From positions 1-32,863 of IMG/VR virus record IMGVR_UViG_3300030102_000690: DNA of 32,863 bases; one strand, 5' to 3'. This document shows positions 8,561 to 18,199 of this stretch, piece after piece. The notes under the pieces were generated by a model that worked only from the letters and a program-made list of their open reading frames with translations, did not search any database and was not told the DNA's origin. This DNA comes from a virus. The position numbers and the translations under genes are program-made. The first letter of the stretch is position 1. Every line of letters begins with the position of its first letter.

Positions 8561-10824
8561 TAAAATGTAATCTCCGCTATAATTGAATTAACTTGTAATG
8601 ATAATGGTGCAGATTGACTTACAGTTACTTGAGGATCTTTTGAGAATCCTAGCAATCTAAATTCTTTCTTACCAGTAATTGCTACTCGCGCTTGACTTAA
8701 ATCATCTGTTACTTGTCTAATAATTAAATTTTTATTGTTAACAGAACAAGACAAAGTATTACTTAAATCTACAATAACTTTATTTAGACTTCTTGGCTCA
8801 CCAGTTAATGCACCTTGCTGTGTAGCTGTATCGATGGGATTTGTTGTAAGTGTAACATCAAACTTAAATCCTATTTCTGCTGATGAAAGAGAATTGTCCA
8901 CAGCCGATACATCGATATTCCCACTAGCCACAGTAAACTGACCAAGATAATGAGTGCCACTGACCACATCCAAGACTGCACCGTTAGCAAAGTCAGCACT
9001 GACATCGAAGACTCCGCTACTTCCAGAATATGTTTTAGCCATATCAGTATTAAAACTACTATCAAACTCACAGAGAATATATTTATTTGTACCATCTCCT
9101 TTATCAAATTTAACTACAGCATACACCCTTGTATCAACTGTGCAAAGAGAATGAAAAGAACCTTGACTTGTAAACTGTGTCCAGCCATATCTTTGCTCTG
9201 CTCTATTAGAATTAAATATAGCTAGAGTGCCATCAGCATCTACTAAGAAATAATATGACTCAGCACGATCAATACCACCAGCTAATGTAGTTGCTTGAAT
9301 AGGATTCTTAATTAAATGAGATGATAAGCTTGAGATAGGTTGACCGGTATAGGCTTGCTGACCATCATCAAAAAGCATTTCTCGAACTATCTCTCCTGAT
9401 CCTTGCACATATACTGTTGCACCATCATAAACATAAGGCTTCACAAAAGAAGAACCAAAAGAAGTTTGTCTTTTAATTGTAGCATTTGTAGGGGTTGTAG
9501 GCTTCTCAACAAAAGCTGGTACAATAAATTCATCTGTAGTTGTAAAAGCTTGAAGATCTCTATTTGATACTAGATGTCGAATTGTATTTACTTCACCAAT
9601 AGATGCACGAATATCAATAGAATCATTATCTGCAGCTTCACCAGTATCAAAATTAAAGAACTCATTAGACTTACTAGCCCACAATCCATCAGGTTGTGAT
9701 ATTGTACCTCCATACCACAATCTATTCTGATGAAAAGTAACAGCTCCAGGAAATCCTCTAAGCGTAGAATACGATTGTTCTTCCCAGTTAGTAGCTGGTG
9801 CATGAGTTTCTAAAAATGGCGTACCACCACCAACAGTAGAATCATTAGCATTACCACCAGCGGTAAATGTAAAAGTATTATCATCTATCACTTCTGAAAC
9901 AGTTCGAGAACCATTTAGATTACTTGTACTTATACCACCAACAGTATCAGCATTAGAAATAACAAAAGCATCACTAGCAGAAAAACCATGATTAACCAAT
10001 GTAACTGTTACTGTAGCAACTCCATTATCTGTACGAAAAGAATCTACTTTAAGTTTTTTCTTCAGTGTCGCTAAACAATTTCCAGTTGCCTGAGTAGCTG
10101 ACTGAACAGAAGTAATCTCTATCTCCTGACCATGATAACGAATAGTTGTACCAACATGTTTTGAATCAGGATAGTTGCCACCTGATTGCGATCCAGTCAA
10201 ATCCCAGTAAGCGGCGCTTGTAGTAAGAGTAATACCATTACCAGAACTAGCTGACGGATCTAATGTTACACCAAGATCTTGAAACTGAAAGTATGGTTGG
10301 TATATTTTTGCTCCAGCAGATTGTGTATCAAATGTTTTTGTTTCCACTTGGAACGATGTTAATCCAGTACGAACAAGCTTTCTAACCATAAATGTTTGAT
10401 GAGCAATAAACATTACATCACCAGATTGTGCATATGTAACTTGATGTATATTTGTATTTGTAAAAGGTAATGTAGCACTATTTGCATCTTGCGTAATTGT
10501 AGTTGCTAATGAAACAGTGTTATTAGTATCTATCTGAAATACTCTAATTTTTTGATGCTCTAAGGATACAATGTATCTTTCATCATCAGAAAATATAAAA
10601 GGAACTAATCTATGTTGCTGTACTTTTGTAGCATCAACAGTTGTATCAAACTCATATATCTTAGATAAACCAGCGCGTTTAATAACACCACCTTCTGCCC
10701 TAAGAAAAAAGTTCTCAACTTTTTGAGCAGAGGCATTATAGACTCTTGTATCTGTTCTGGATATTAAACTAGGACTTAGCTCACCATACTGAAAATTGGT
10801 AAGAGGTATCTTTGCTTTACGCAT
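8560..10824 (-). CDS. Tail tubular protein B (T7 gp12-like)
   Basis: This protein has 754 residues and is rich in beta strands, Thr and Ser. It opens with the characteristic N-terminal pattern of the family (FQYGELSPSL near residue 11, then a VENFFLRAEGG segment). It forms the tail nozzle below the gatekeeper protein. It starts directly at the stop of tail tubular A with a strong AGGAGG site. The length is close to that of T7 gp12 (about 790). Confidence 0.9.
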   Translation of the reverse strand: MRKAKIPLTNFQYGELSPSLISRTDTRVYNASAQKVENFFLRAEGGVIKRAGLSKIYEFDTTVDATKVQQHRLVPFIFSDDERYIVSLEHQKIRVFQIDTNNTVSLATTITQDANSATLPFTNTNIHQVTYAQSGDVMFIAHQTFMVRKLVRTGLTSFQVETKTFDTQSAGAKIYQPYFQFQDLGVTLDPSASSGNGITLTTSAAYWDLTGSQSGGNYPDSKHVGTTIRYHGQEIEITSVQSATQATGNCLATLKKKLKVDSFRTDNGVATVTVTLVNHGFSASDAFVISNADTVGGISTSNLNGSRTVSEVIDDNTFTFTAGGNANDSTVGGGTPFLETHAPATNWEEQSYSTLRGFPGAVTFHQNRLWYGGTISQPDGLWASKSNEFFNFDTGEAADNDSIDIRASIGEVNTIRHLVSNRDLQAFTTTDEFIVPAFVEKPTTPTNATIKRQTSFGSSFVKPYVYDGATVYVQGSGEIVREMLFDDGQQAYTGQPISSLSSHLIKNPIQATTLAGGIDRAESYYFLVDADGTLAIFNSNRAEQRYGWTQFTSQGSFHSLCTVDTRVYAVVKFDKGDGTNKYILCEFDSSFNTDMAKTYSGSSGVFDVSADFANGAVLDVVSGTHYLGQFTVASGNIDVSAVDNSLSSAEIGFKFDVTLTTNPIDTATQQGALTGEPRSLNKVIVDLSNTLSCSVNNKNLIIRQVTDDLSQARVAITGKKEFRLLGFSKDPQVTVSQSAPLSLQVNSIIAEITF

Positions 10825-11411
10825 TAACTCCTCCTTGTTAGAGCAAATCTAGTTTGTGGTATATTTCTTGTTGTTTGCTGTTGTGAATCTATATTCCTAG
10901 CTTTGAGCATTGCCTGATCTGCCATGCTTGTCATTAACTGCATCAATGTTGCATCTCGAGCAATAGATGTAGCAAAAGCAGAAGCCAAAGCATACTGTAA
11001 AGCTATAGTAAAATAACTTGGGAAGTTTTCTTCTGTTTGTCGAAAAGTATAATCAGCAATAACAACATCCTGAGATGAAGTATCAGCAAATACCATATCA
11101 CCATATATCTGATAACCTATTGGCAAATCATTAACTGTGACAGCATGTGTTATTAAATGATTAGAAGGTAATTGATAAGCAAAATCATATCGACCAGTTG
11201 GTGCATCAGTTAATCTATTTAGCACTCGTTGGTCTGTTGCAAATCGCCATCGTGTATTAGATAAGGCACTACGGCAGATATCTTCATAAAGATTTGAAGC
11301 CACTAGAGATTCTGTTGTTCCATCAGTAAATGATGTAATAGGTTCAGCACCTATAAGAATCAAAGCACGACTAGAAATATCTATTGCGCTATCTGCCGCA
11401 GTTGCAGTCAT
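10824..11411 (-). CDS. Tail tubular protein A (T7 gp11-like gatekeeper)
   Basis: This protein has 195 residues, the usual family length. Its opening (SRALILIGAEPITSF), the segment around RSALSNTRWRFATDQ (residues 47-61) and the family's C-terminal arrangement identify it as the adaptor between portal and nozzle. It shares bases with the stops of its neighbours (TAATG upstream), so translation is probably coupled through head-associated protein, A and B. Confidence 0.92.
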   Translation of the reverse strand: MTATAADSAIDISSRALILIGAEPITSFTDGTTESLVASNLYEDICRSALSNTRWRFATDQRVLNRLTDAPTGRYDFAYQLPSNHLITHAVTVNDLPIGYQIYGDMVFADTSSQDVVIADYTFRQTEENFPSYFTIALQYALASAFATSIARDATLMQLMTSMADQAMLKARNIDSQQQTTRNIPQTRFALTRRS

Positions 11412-11674
11412 TAGTCGCCGTCTGTTTCGGCAATAGCTGTACCATCAGATACATCTACTACACTACCAGTATTTGACAAAACAGTCACAAAATGTGTCGT
11501 AGGAGTGTTTGTATCAGCAACCATAATAACATCTCGAACAGCTAGCATGTTCGCGGCATCATTAAAATAACCAGCGGTATTTACAGTACCAATAGCGTCT
11601 GTAGTTGTGTAAGCCCACAAGTTAAGATTTGATGCACCAGCCAATCGAGATAATCCACTAGCACTATAAGCCAT
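11411..11674 (-). CDS. Small head-associated (decoration-like) protein
   Basis: This 87-residue protein sits between the capsid and tail tubular A, with a strong AGGAGGT site 7 bases before ATG. The pattern (MAYSASGLSRLAGASN, then an A-Y-T-T-T-D segment, a GYFNDAANML turn and an acidic end) is one I associate with small beta-rich phage proteins next to capsid genes, often guessed to be head decoration or head-fibre proteins. Position and composition fit a virion role, but the function is not proven. Confidence 0.6.
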   Translation of the reverse strand: MAYSASGLSRLAGASNLNLWAYTTTDAIGTVNTAGYFNDAANMLAVRDVIMVADTNTPTTHFVTVLSNTGSVVDVSDGTAIAETDGD

Positions 11675-11685
11675 TTCAATACCTC

Positions 11686-12501
11686 CTATGAGTTATTATC
11701 TAGGACTTCATAGATACCATTGTCATCAATAACAACAGCACCCATTGACATCATAGATGTTGCAAGATGTGATGCTCTTTCAGCGATATAATTAATCTCT
11801 GTCTGAACATCAGAGTTAATACCTAATCCAATAGCAGATGTGTGGTACGCCATATTCTTACCAGCTGTAATAGCGGCAGTTGAGAATATCTTGAAACCAA
11901 GAAATTCCTTCATAGACATTCCACCAGCAAAAGGTAGATTCTGCTCACCAACAAAGTCAGATGATGCAAACTCAGTTATATTAAACAAGTCAGCATATCC
12001 CTTTGGATGCATTGCAAGATACCTATTGCCATCTTCTGGAATATTAGCAGTACCAAATGTTTCAAATAATGAAAGCAAATCAGCTTTTTCGAGAGCTGAA
12101 CTTGTATCATGTATTTGAGTTGAATTAGCACCACTATCCATAGCTGTGTATAGGAGTTCATCAGTTTTACGACCGAGTGCCGCCGCCGCCGAAGTTGCAA
12201 CAGCTTGTCGCTCATTGATGTTGATTTTTAACTCATCCAACTTGTCGATATATTCTGCGGCATAGAAGTCACTCATTGTCGCTTCAACAGTTGTATGCGC
12301 TAGTTCCATTGGAGTTACAAGACCATTTCTGGACTTGGTACTCGCAGTTCCAGTTCCAATCTTCTGAAAGCGTACAACACTTGCAGTCACATTGTTTGCC
12401 ATACGCACAGTGTTCCTTAGTTTAGAACCCATACGCTGATAAGCAAGGTGAACTTCAGACTCGAACTGCTTGATAAAGGCTGTGTCAATAGTATTAGCCA
12501 T
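11686..12501 (-). CDS. Major capsid protein
   Basis: This protein has 271 residues. Its position after the scaffold, the compact size, and an Ala/Met-rich, hydrophobic C-terminal region with a late GAVVIDDNGIYEV strand are typical of HK97-fold capsid proteins of small podoviruses. The family details (N-arm about 1-50, E-loop about 50-85, then P and A domains) are inferred from the fold. The start has GAGGTG 6 bases upstream. An 85-base gap without an ORF precedes the start. Confidence 0.88.
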   Translation of the reverse strand: MANTIDTAFIKQFESEVHLAYQRMGSKLRNTVRMANNVTASVVRFQKIGTGTASTKSRNGLVTPMELAHTTVEATMSDFYAAEYIDKLDELKININERQAVATSAAAALGRKTDELLYTAMDSGANSTQIHDTSSALEKADLLSLFETFGTANIPEDGNRYLAMHPKGYADLFNITEFASSDFVGEQNLPFAGGMSMKEFLGFKIFSTAAITAGKNMAYHTSAIGLGINSDVQTEINYIAERASHLATSMMSMGAVVIDDNGIYEVLDNNS

Positions 12502-12586
12502 TTAAGCACCTCATTAGTTAGAGTTTCAATTTACGATTCAGATTGTCCTGTGCATTTTTCAACAAAGTTATCCGTAGTGGGCTTCT

Positions 12587-13174
12587 CTAATGCAGTACGG
12601 GTCTTTCACTTAATCTATTATTAGACTCAAATTTATTTAAATTGCAATAGAAAACTCGTACAAACTCATGATGATCTATAAAATATTGCTGATTTTCTAC
12701 CTCAAACCCTATCCATTTTAGCCATCTAACAGTTTTATGATGATCTACTGGCACATAATTTTCTACTACATCATAGTCAATAGACAAGAAACTAAGTATT
12801 AGTTTGGAGTGTTTATAAAACGATTTCCATATTTTATCTACATCATCTGTGCCAAGAAACCATATCTTACCAGTATGCATATACTTATCCATAGGTGTGA
12901 TACCACACATTGCTATAGGTTTATTATTATGGCAGATAGTAAATCCTCTTGCGCCTTCTTCTACAAAAGGAACATGGAGGGCTAACTTTGGTGATACCCC
13001 AACCAATGCACACTCTCTGATATCAGGTAGGCGCATATTATCGACAATAATATCAACATCAGAAATAACACATGGTCGAAACTCAAGGTTACCTCGTCTG
13101 ATATAAGTCAATACTTTATCGGCTTTTTTACTTTTTTCTTTTTCATTTGTTATACATCTTTTTAAAACCGTCAT
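12587..13174 (-). CDS. GNAT-like acetyltransferase fold protein
   Basis: This protein has 195 residues. Residues 30-60 (LEFRPCVISDVD onward) and the following strand-rich part with GFTICHNNKPIAMCGI (about 98-113), an IWFLGTDD strand and a WLKWIGFEV segment near the end look like the GNAT fold. T7-like phages have a GNAT-like protein (gp13) among internal virion proteins. Here it lies between scaffold and capsid, which is unusual. It overlaps the scaffold gene by 32 bases and has only a weak ribosome site. It could modify a host or virion protein, or be a structural relic of the fold. Confidence 0.6.
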   Translation of the reverse strand: MTVLKRCITNEKEKSKKADKVLTYIRRGNLEFRPCVISDVDIIVDNMRLPDIRECALVGVSPKLALHVPFVEEGARGFTICHNNKPIAMCGITPMDKYMHTGKIWFLGTDDVDKIWKSFYKHSKLILSFLSIDYDVVENYVPVDHHKTVRWLKWIGFEVENQQYFIDHHEFVRVFYCNLNKFESNNRLSERPVLH

Positions 13175-13868
13175 CTACCATCCTAACAAAACCAGCGTCC
13201 CTTTGGCTAGGATTAAAATAACGAGGGTCGTTCATCATCTCTCGCAACTTGTCTTCTGTTAAAACAGCAGTCGGAGAGGAAGATCCATTAACAGGAGTCT
13301 GCTTCATGTTGTTCATAATTATTTCCATAGCTTTTATGCCATTTGCAGTAGCACATAAACTATCTACAGCATCTCTAACTTCTTCTGGAAAGTTTTGCTG
13401 TACAAATAATCCAACAGCTTCAACACGATCTTCTGCATTATCACCTAACTGCTCCATCTCTGTTTCAGCATTATATCCATCATCCATAGAATCTTTAAAT
13501 GCTTCTATACCTTTTTGAAACTCTTCTTGAGAGAATCCATTTTCATAAGAATGTTCAGCCCACCAGTTTAATAATTTATTATCTGCGGCTTGATCTAAAT
13601 CGATAGACTCAGGCAATATATAATCATCAGAAGTAGCTGGTCTTTCAGAGAAAGCAGTTTCTTCCATTTCTTTCATTACAGCAGATCGTATATCTTCTTC
13701 TTTTTGTCCAATCTTAGCTTCAAGATTAGAGTAAGAATTAGCCATATCTTCTGGTGTTTTAAATTTTTCTGGTAACCAACTCGGTCTTTCATCTGCATAC
13801 TCCTGAGGTACTTCTATTGTTTCATTAGCTGTTTGCTCAGTAGTTTCTGTTTGTTGTTCTTCACTCAT
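13143..13868 (-). CDS. Capsid scaffolding protein
   Basis: This protein has 241 residues and is highly acidic (EQQTETTEQTANETIEV at the start). It has a RPSWLPEKFKTPEDMA segment near residue 28, common in T7 gp9-type scaffolds, and a basic C-terminal tail that would bind the capsid shell. The order portal, small protein, scaffold, capsid agrees. Start ATG with AAGGTG 8 bases upstream. Confidence 0.88.
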   Translation of the reverse strand: MSEEQQTETTEQTANETIEVPQEYADERPSWLPEKFKTPEDMANSYSNLEAKIGQKEEDIRSAVMKEMEETAFSERPATSDDYILPESIDLDQAADNKLLNWWAEHSYENGFSQEEFQKGIEAFKDSMDDGYNAETEMEQLGDNAEDRVEAVGLFVQQNFPEEVRDAVDSLCATANGIKAMEIIMNNMKQTPVNGSSSPTAVLTEDKLREMMNDPRYFNPSQRDAGFVRMVDDGFKKMYNK

Positions 13869-14127
13869 TTGATTTCACCTTATGTCCATGTTGAATACGT
13901 CTTTCAATTAAGCCAACAATATATCGCTGACCTTCTGCATGTCGAAGAGTATCATTAGTTACAGCAGATCCATGTACCGCTTCTATTGTTACACTTCTTA
14001 AATACTTCAATACTTGTTTACCAGCTGGTGATGAAAACAGAGAAACAAAATTTAAAGATATTTGTTGTTCATCTTCTGTTCCTCTAGGGAATCCATCAAG
14101 ACCACTAATATTAGCTTGCTTGTTCAT
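13861..14127 (-). CDS. Bbp19-like small virion protein
   Basis: This is 88 residues from ATG 14127, which overlaps the portal end by 17 bases. A longer frame from 14181 would overlap the portal gene by 71 bases and adds a Lys/Cys-rich head that looks like out-of-frame portal sequence. The segment LKYLRS, then HAEGQRYIVGLIERRI, matches the Bbp19 family, which sits between portal and scaffold genes in many podoviruses. Its function is unknown and is presumed to lie in head assembly. It overlaps the next gene by 8 bases. Confidence 0.7.
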   Translation of the reverse strand: MNKQANISGLDGFPRGTEDEQQISLNFVSLFSSPAGKQVLKYLRSVTIEAVHGSAVTNDTLRHAEGQRYIVGLIERRIQHGHKVKSNE

Positions 14128-15667
14128 TTTGCATTTGTCCTTGTTGCATTGTTGCTTGTTGTTGCTGTAACTGTTGAGCAAACTGGATTATCTGTTTACG
14201 CTCTTCTAAATCTCTAATTAGATTATCTGGCACACCAAACTTCTTAGCAAGGTAAGTTGCTACTTGCTCAGAGTTGATGAGAATGTTTACAAGATCTGGT
14301 CCTAATCGTGTTTGTACAACTTCCAAGAATCTATTAACAGATGATATATCTTGGTTGGCTTGTGCTTGTGATAAAGGACTTACAGATCTTACTTTAACTT
14401 GTCTGCCATTCAACGTAGGTATCTCAATACGACCTTGCTTCTTTAGAATATAAACAACACGCTGTAGAACTGGCTGTACTAACTCAGCTTGCAATCTACC
14501 AAAAGCAGATCCAATACGTCTTGATAAATCTGCCATACGTTCTGCTATCTCTGTAGCACTAGCTGGTGTTCGATCTGGATTGCCTAGCATATCATTATAC
14601 AATGCTTTTTTAATATTGTTTCTCATATCGGATAGAATTAACTGAGCAACATCAAACGATCCAGCCGCCTTTACTGGTTGTAAACCAGCAGAATTTGGTG
14701 CTTTAGGTATTACAGTTCCAGGCACGAGATTAATTGTATCTGGATTAATAACACCATCATCATCCATTTGATACACACCAGATATAGCCATCTGTGCATT
14801 TTCTAATATAAGTTCTATTGTTAGGTTAGTAGTTTTAATTGCACTCAATGCGCTAATAAGTGGACCTCGCCCATAGACCGCACCGGGATCTTTGCTCCAG
14901 CGAAAGCATATAAATGGATTACTACCATTGCCTTTAAACTCTTCATACTTTAATAAACAGCGTGTACCCATATCAAAAATAATGCAATAGAAAGCCTCTT
15001 CATTTACTTTTTCATAGTTCTTGCAAATGATTTCTAATACCTGTGTTCGACCATCAGGATTAGCCATCATCGCACCTTTTAGCCTGTCATCAATAGTAGC
15101 ATCTGGATAAAGTATTTTTATATCAGAATACCTAATGTCCCTTTCCCTATATACATGATCGATATGATCGTCAGGACCAACATCCAAAACAACATGAGGT
15201 AGAGGCAAAGCAGTAAAGTTAACTGGATTAACAGAATCACCCTCCTCGACATGTAATACACCAGTACCGATTGCCAGATCCATAAATGATTCATGAACCT
15301 CTTGACCAAAGTTAGAGTTTTGAAGAACCTCAAATACATAATCAGTTACTTCCTCTAAATCATTATCTATTTTTTCTCGAGCTTCTTTTGGGATCTCACT
15401 ACCAGCAGTAAAGTCAGCCCATCGTGCAAAGTTAGGAACTAAGCCAGCTTGCAATCGTGATGCAAACTCTTGAACACCAACAACTGCTGTTTCATCAAAG
15501 ATCTTATCATCTCTTCTTTCACCAATAGATTGTGTAGCGAATGTCTGACGCATAGGCATTGCAAACTCATAGCACTCATCAAATAAACTTTCCCAGCGTC
15601 TTCTAATAGATTTTGCTCTTTCATACTTCTGAATGAAGCGTTCTATAAGTTCTTTATCTTGATCCAC
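14111..15667 (-). CDS. Portal protein (T7 gp8-like head-tail connector)
   Basis: This protein has 518 residues and starts at GTG (15667) with AGGA about 8 bases before it. It carries the family's early RRRWESLFDECYEFAMP and LQAGLVPNFARWADF segments, a conserved RWSKDPGAVYGRGP stretch in the middle, and a Gln-rich C-terminus (QQLQQQQATMQQ) in the crown or barrel position. It forms the dodecameric ring through which DNA is packaged and ejected. The length is close to T7 gp8 (536). Confidence 0.93.
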   Translation of the reverse strand: MDQDKELIERFIQKYERAKSIRRRWESLFDECYEFAMPMRQTFATQSIGERRDDKIFDETAVVGVQEFASRLQAGLVPNFARWADFTAGSEIPKEAREKIDNDLEEVTDYVFEVLQNSNFGQEVHESFMDLAIGTGVLHVEEGDSVNPVNFTALPLPHVVLDVGPDDHIDHVYRERDIRYSDIKILYPDATIDDRLKGAMMANPDGRTQVLEIICKNYEKVNEEAFYCIIFDMGTRCLLKYEEFKGNGSNPFICFRWSKDPGAVYGRGPLISALSAIKTTNLTIELILENAQMAISGVYQMDDDGVINPDTINLVPGTVIPKAPNSAGLQPVKAAGSFDVAQLILSDMRNNIKKALYNDMLGNPDRTPASATEIAERMADLSRRIGSAFGRLQAELVQPVLQRVVYILKKQGRIEIPTLNGRQVKVRSVSPLSQAQANQDISSVNRFLEVVQTRLGPDLVNILINSEQVATYLAKKFGVPDNLIRDLEERKQIIQFAQQLQQQQATMQQGQMQNEQAS

Positions 15668-15675
15668 AATAGTTC

Positions 15676-15954
15676 CTAGAGTAATGGATTTCTATAACCT
15701 ATGCCACCTCTTTGAGAAGTGTATAGTGCGCGTCTACCTCTACTGCCTCTCATAACTCTTTGACCAGCTTTAGCACCAGTTTCATATGTTAAGGATGTTG
15801 CTATAGGAGTTTCAGCTTGAATAGTTTCTTCTTTCTCTTCTTGCCTACGTTCTACTTTTCTTTTGGTTTCTTCTTCTTTTTGAGCTTTTTGTTGCTCTTT
15901 TACTGGTTCGCTCACTGGTTCAGGAGCTGGACTACCACCGCCGCCAAAGCACAT
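15676..15954 (-). CDS. Gly-rich small protein between terL and portal
   Basis: This protein has 92 residues. It begins MCFGGGGSPAPEP, followed by a very charged Glu/Lys/Arg helix (about 19-46) and an Arg/Gly-rich end (MRGSRGRRALYTSQRGG). Genes starting with this M-C/G-F-G-G-G motif often sit just before the portal gene in marine podoviruses. Their function is not known. A strong AGGAGGT site lies 5 bases before ATG. It is tightly placed, 9 bases after terL and 8 before portal. Confidence 0.75.
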   Translation of the reverse strand: MCFGGGGSPAPEPVSEPVKEQQKAQKEEETKRKVERRQEEKEETIQAETPIATSLTYETGAKAGQRVMRGSRGRRALYTSQRGGIGYRNPLL

Positions 15955-15963
15955 ATTGACCTC

Positions 15964-17484
15964 CTATAATCTGTTCCAAAAAGAACCGCCTTTTCTATTA
16001 ATAGGCGATCTTCTAAAAATATCAAAGCCTTTTCTTGCATTAAAAGATTTCACTGGTTTTTGACCAGCTATTAATGTTCTACCTTCTCCAGCTCCTAACA
16101 TCATATATTGCAAAGCATCATGGATATGGGAGTACATATTTTTATCAGGTTTATCATCATATCTTTCTCCAGATACTTGCATACGTCTATAACAATAGCC
16201 ACCTTGAAAACCTTTAATTAATGTAGGGCATCTTCTATCAATTAGAAATGCTGGCAATCCTTCAGACATCTTTGTTAACTGAGAAGCAACAGACTCTAAT
16301 CTTAGATCGACACTATTACTTGGAGCTGGCACTGCTTTCAGACCAGCGCCCCTGAGAATCTGAAAAGGAGTTGATTCATCTGTTTGCGCTCTGAAATCAC
16401 CAGCTGGATCACCATAAATATAGACATCAAGACCATTAAATCGTGTCGCTATTTCTTGTCGTAGTAACTCAGCAAAACGAACTACACCCATATCAACAGC
16501 TACAATCTCAGCTTGTACCAACCATCGACCTCGAACCTTCTGACCAAATACAGCAGAAGGAGTCAAGCCAAAGTCAATACCAACATATAAAGGTATGCCT
16601 ACTGCTATAGGTATCTCCTCATCTGCTATATGTGTTTCTGAAACAAAGTCAGGATATACAGGCTTACCTTCCTGTATTAATCCTAATCGATTCATTACAT
16701 ATACATCTATCCAGTTTTTTGTCTTACCTTGAATAAGGTTAGGATAATAACTCTCTAGAATATTCTTTTTATTTTCTGCTTTATTGTTGAGAGTATAAGA
16801 AGTAATTTCTTTGCGGTCATTTAATTTTTCCATCATAGCTGGGGGTTGAATAAAAAATTTCCAGTTATCAGGCTTTACCAACATCGCCGCTTGTTCTCGA
16901 GGTATGTGATCTGGTATAGGAACCTCTCCAGCCATAATAGCCCACCAGTGATCTTCTTCTGGTGCGTTCGTATCACAGATAACACCAGACCAACTAGCAC
17001 CACCTTCTCGCATACTTGGATATCGACCAACACGCATAGTACATGCATCAACTATACTCTTTGGAATCTCTCTTGCTTCGTTAATCCAGATACCAGTAAG
17101 TTCAAGAGAAAGAAGTTTCTTTACATCTTCTGGTCTATCTAAGGCTAAAAAAATTACCTCTAAGTCTAGGTCATTTCTTTTTATGTGGTGAGTATAGGGA
17201 ACAGACCAATGGAAGTTTCCCCAATCTGATTCTGGAAACCAGTCTAACCAAGTCTTTATTGTCGTTGTTCTTAGCTGAGGATTGGTGTTTCGAATAACAG
17301 CCCATCGAGATTTACGCACTCCATCTTCATTTGGCTTTTGTTCTAATGCTCTTCGGAATACTTCGACACAGCATCCAACAGATTTACCAGAGCCAACTGG
17401 GCCGCGAATACCACGAAAGAAACTATTATCCTTCATAAAATTTTTTAGAACATTGCCATCAGGCTTGTACTTAAACTCTGTCAC
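15964..17484 (-). CDS. terL: Terminase large subunit
   Basis: This protein has 506 residues and starts at GTG 17484. Walker A is GPVGSGKS (28-35, K34). Walker B is GIWINEARE (131-139) with catalytic E136. The C-terminal nuclease has the expected acidic residues in VGIDFG (D304), YGDPAG (D359) and SHIHDAL (D456). It is the motor that pumps DNA into the head and cuts the concatemer. It overlaps the upstream 67-aa gene by 14 bases. Confidence 0.97.
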   Translation of the reverse strand: MTEFKYKPDGNVLKNFMKDNSFFRGIRGPVGSGKSVGCCVEVFRRALEQKPNEDGVRKSRWAVIRNTNPQLRTTTIKTWLDWFPESDWGNFHWSVPYTHHIKRNDLDLEVIFLALDRPEDVKKLLSLELTGIWINEAREIPKSIVDACTMRVGRYPSMREGGASWSGVICDTNAPEEDHWWAIMAGEVPIPDHIPREQAAMLVKPDNWKFFIQPPAMMEKLNDRKEITSYTLNNKAENKKNILESYYPNLIQGKTKNWIDVYVMNRLGLIQEGKPVYPDFVSETHIADEEIPIAVGIPLYVGIDFGLTPSAVFGQKVRGRWLVQAEIVAVDMGVVRFAELLRQEIATRFNGLDVYIYGDPAGDFRAQTDESTPFQILRGAGLKAVPAPSNSVDLRLESVASQLTKMSEGLPAFLIDRRCPTLIKGFQGGYCYRRMQVSGERYDDKPDKNMYSHIHDALQYMMLGAGEGRTLIAGQKPVKSFNARKGFDIFRRSPINRKGGSFWNRL

Positions 17485-17674
17485 CCTTATCTACACCAGT
17501 TCTTATCATTGACTCTGCAACTTCAGGTCCAATGTTTTCTATTATGTTATCCAGCATTTTATTAGTGACGAAAGAAGCTCCATGTTTCTTATCAAAGTAT
17601 TGGAAGTGTATTTCTTTGACTATACGTCTTAAATATCTATGTTCTTCTGGTTTGAGATTATTTATAAAGCTCAT
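17471..17674 (-). CDS. Hypothetical 67-aa protein upstream of terL
   Basis: This short mixed-charge protein has 67 residues, including LKPEEHRYLRRIVKEIH. GGAG lies 6 bases before ATG. It shares ATGA with the DUF5872-like gene and overlaps terL by 14 bases, so it is translated with the packaging cluster. I do not recognise the family. The position suggests a packaging or head role, but nothing proves it. Confidence 0.7.
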   Translation of the reverse strand: MSFINNLKPEEHRYLRRIVKEIHFQYFDKKHGASFVTNKMLDNIIENIGPEVAESMIRTGVDKGDRV

Positions 17675-17913
17675 GAGAATCTCCTATAGAGAGCTGTCTT
17701 TTTTGCTATTGCTTTTGGTTGTGAAGAAAACTGTTTCCCTTTCTTCTTTGCTTTTCTTTTCTCTGCTGTGGTTCGTGCGTACTCTTCTGCTGAAAGAGCT
17801 TGGATTGCTTTCTTTGGTAGATATCTTTCCCCAGTCACGGAAGACTTCTTGCCACTTTTGGTTTGCCAATCTTGTTCCCCCCATGCTTTTAAACTACGTT
17901 GTGACTTTTTCAT
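17671..17913 (-). CDS. DUF5872-like basic protein
   Basis: This protein has 80 residues and is very basic. The segment WGEQDWQTKSGKKSS, then GERYLPKKAIQALS and KGKQFSSQPKAI, is the signature I know as DUF5872, widespread in marine phages and of unknown function. It may be a DNA-binding or capsid-packed basic protein, which is inference from charge only. It overlaps the neighbouring genes by 20 and 4 bases. Confidence 0.8.
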   Translation of the reverse strand: MKKSQRSLKAWGEQDWQTKSGKKSSVTGERYLPKKAIQALSAEEYARTTAEKRKAKKKGKQFSSQPKAIAKKTALYRRFS

Positions 17914-18199
17914 TCTTCTTCTTTCTCAGTTGAATCTTTGCCATCTTTGCAATACGCGCTTGTTCTGGTTTACCACCATACTTACTTCTTTGCTCCATAA
18001 CAGTAAGTATCTGTATCTTTCGTGCATAAGGTTTATTAATCTTCTTAACCTTATTGGCAGTGCGTCTGGCATCACCAACTGTTGCATACTTTATAGAAAC
18101 AGTATCTTTAGGATTCTCATCTGTATAAAGTCTACGACCAGATCCTTTTGGTTTTTTCCCAGTACCTTCTTTTGGATCACTAGGTATAACCACCTCCAC
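17894..18199 (-). CDS. Basic 101-aa protein, GTG start
   Basis: This protein has 101 residues and is Lys/Arg-rich. The core, SIKYATVGDARRTANKVKKI followed by ARKIQILTVMEQRSK, resembles small proteins common next to terminase genes in marine phages. Function unknown. The frame opens at GTG 18199, and a second GTG two codons on is also possible. It overlaps the 55-aa gene by 20 bases. Confidence 0.7.
   Translation of the reverse strand: MEVVIPSDPKEGTGKKPKGSGRRLYTDENPKDTVSIKYATVGDARRTANKVKKINKPYARKIQILTVMEQRSKYGGKPEQARIAKMAKIQLRKKKNEKVTT

Noticed and set aside
8871-9225. Open frames inside tail tubular B on either strand
   Set aside because: They are low-quality shadows of a clearly recognised gene.
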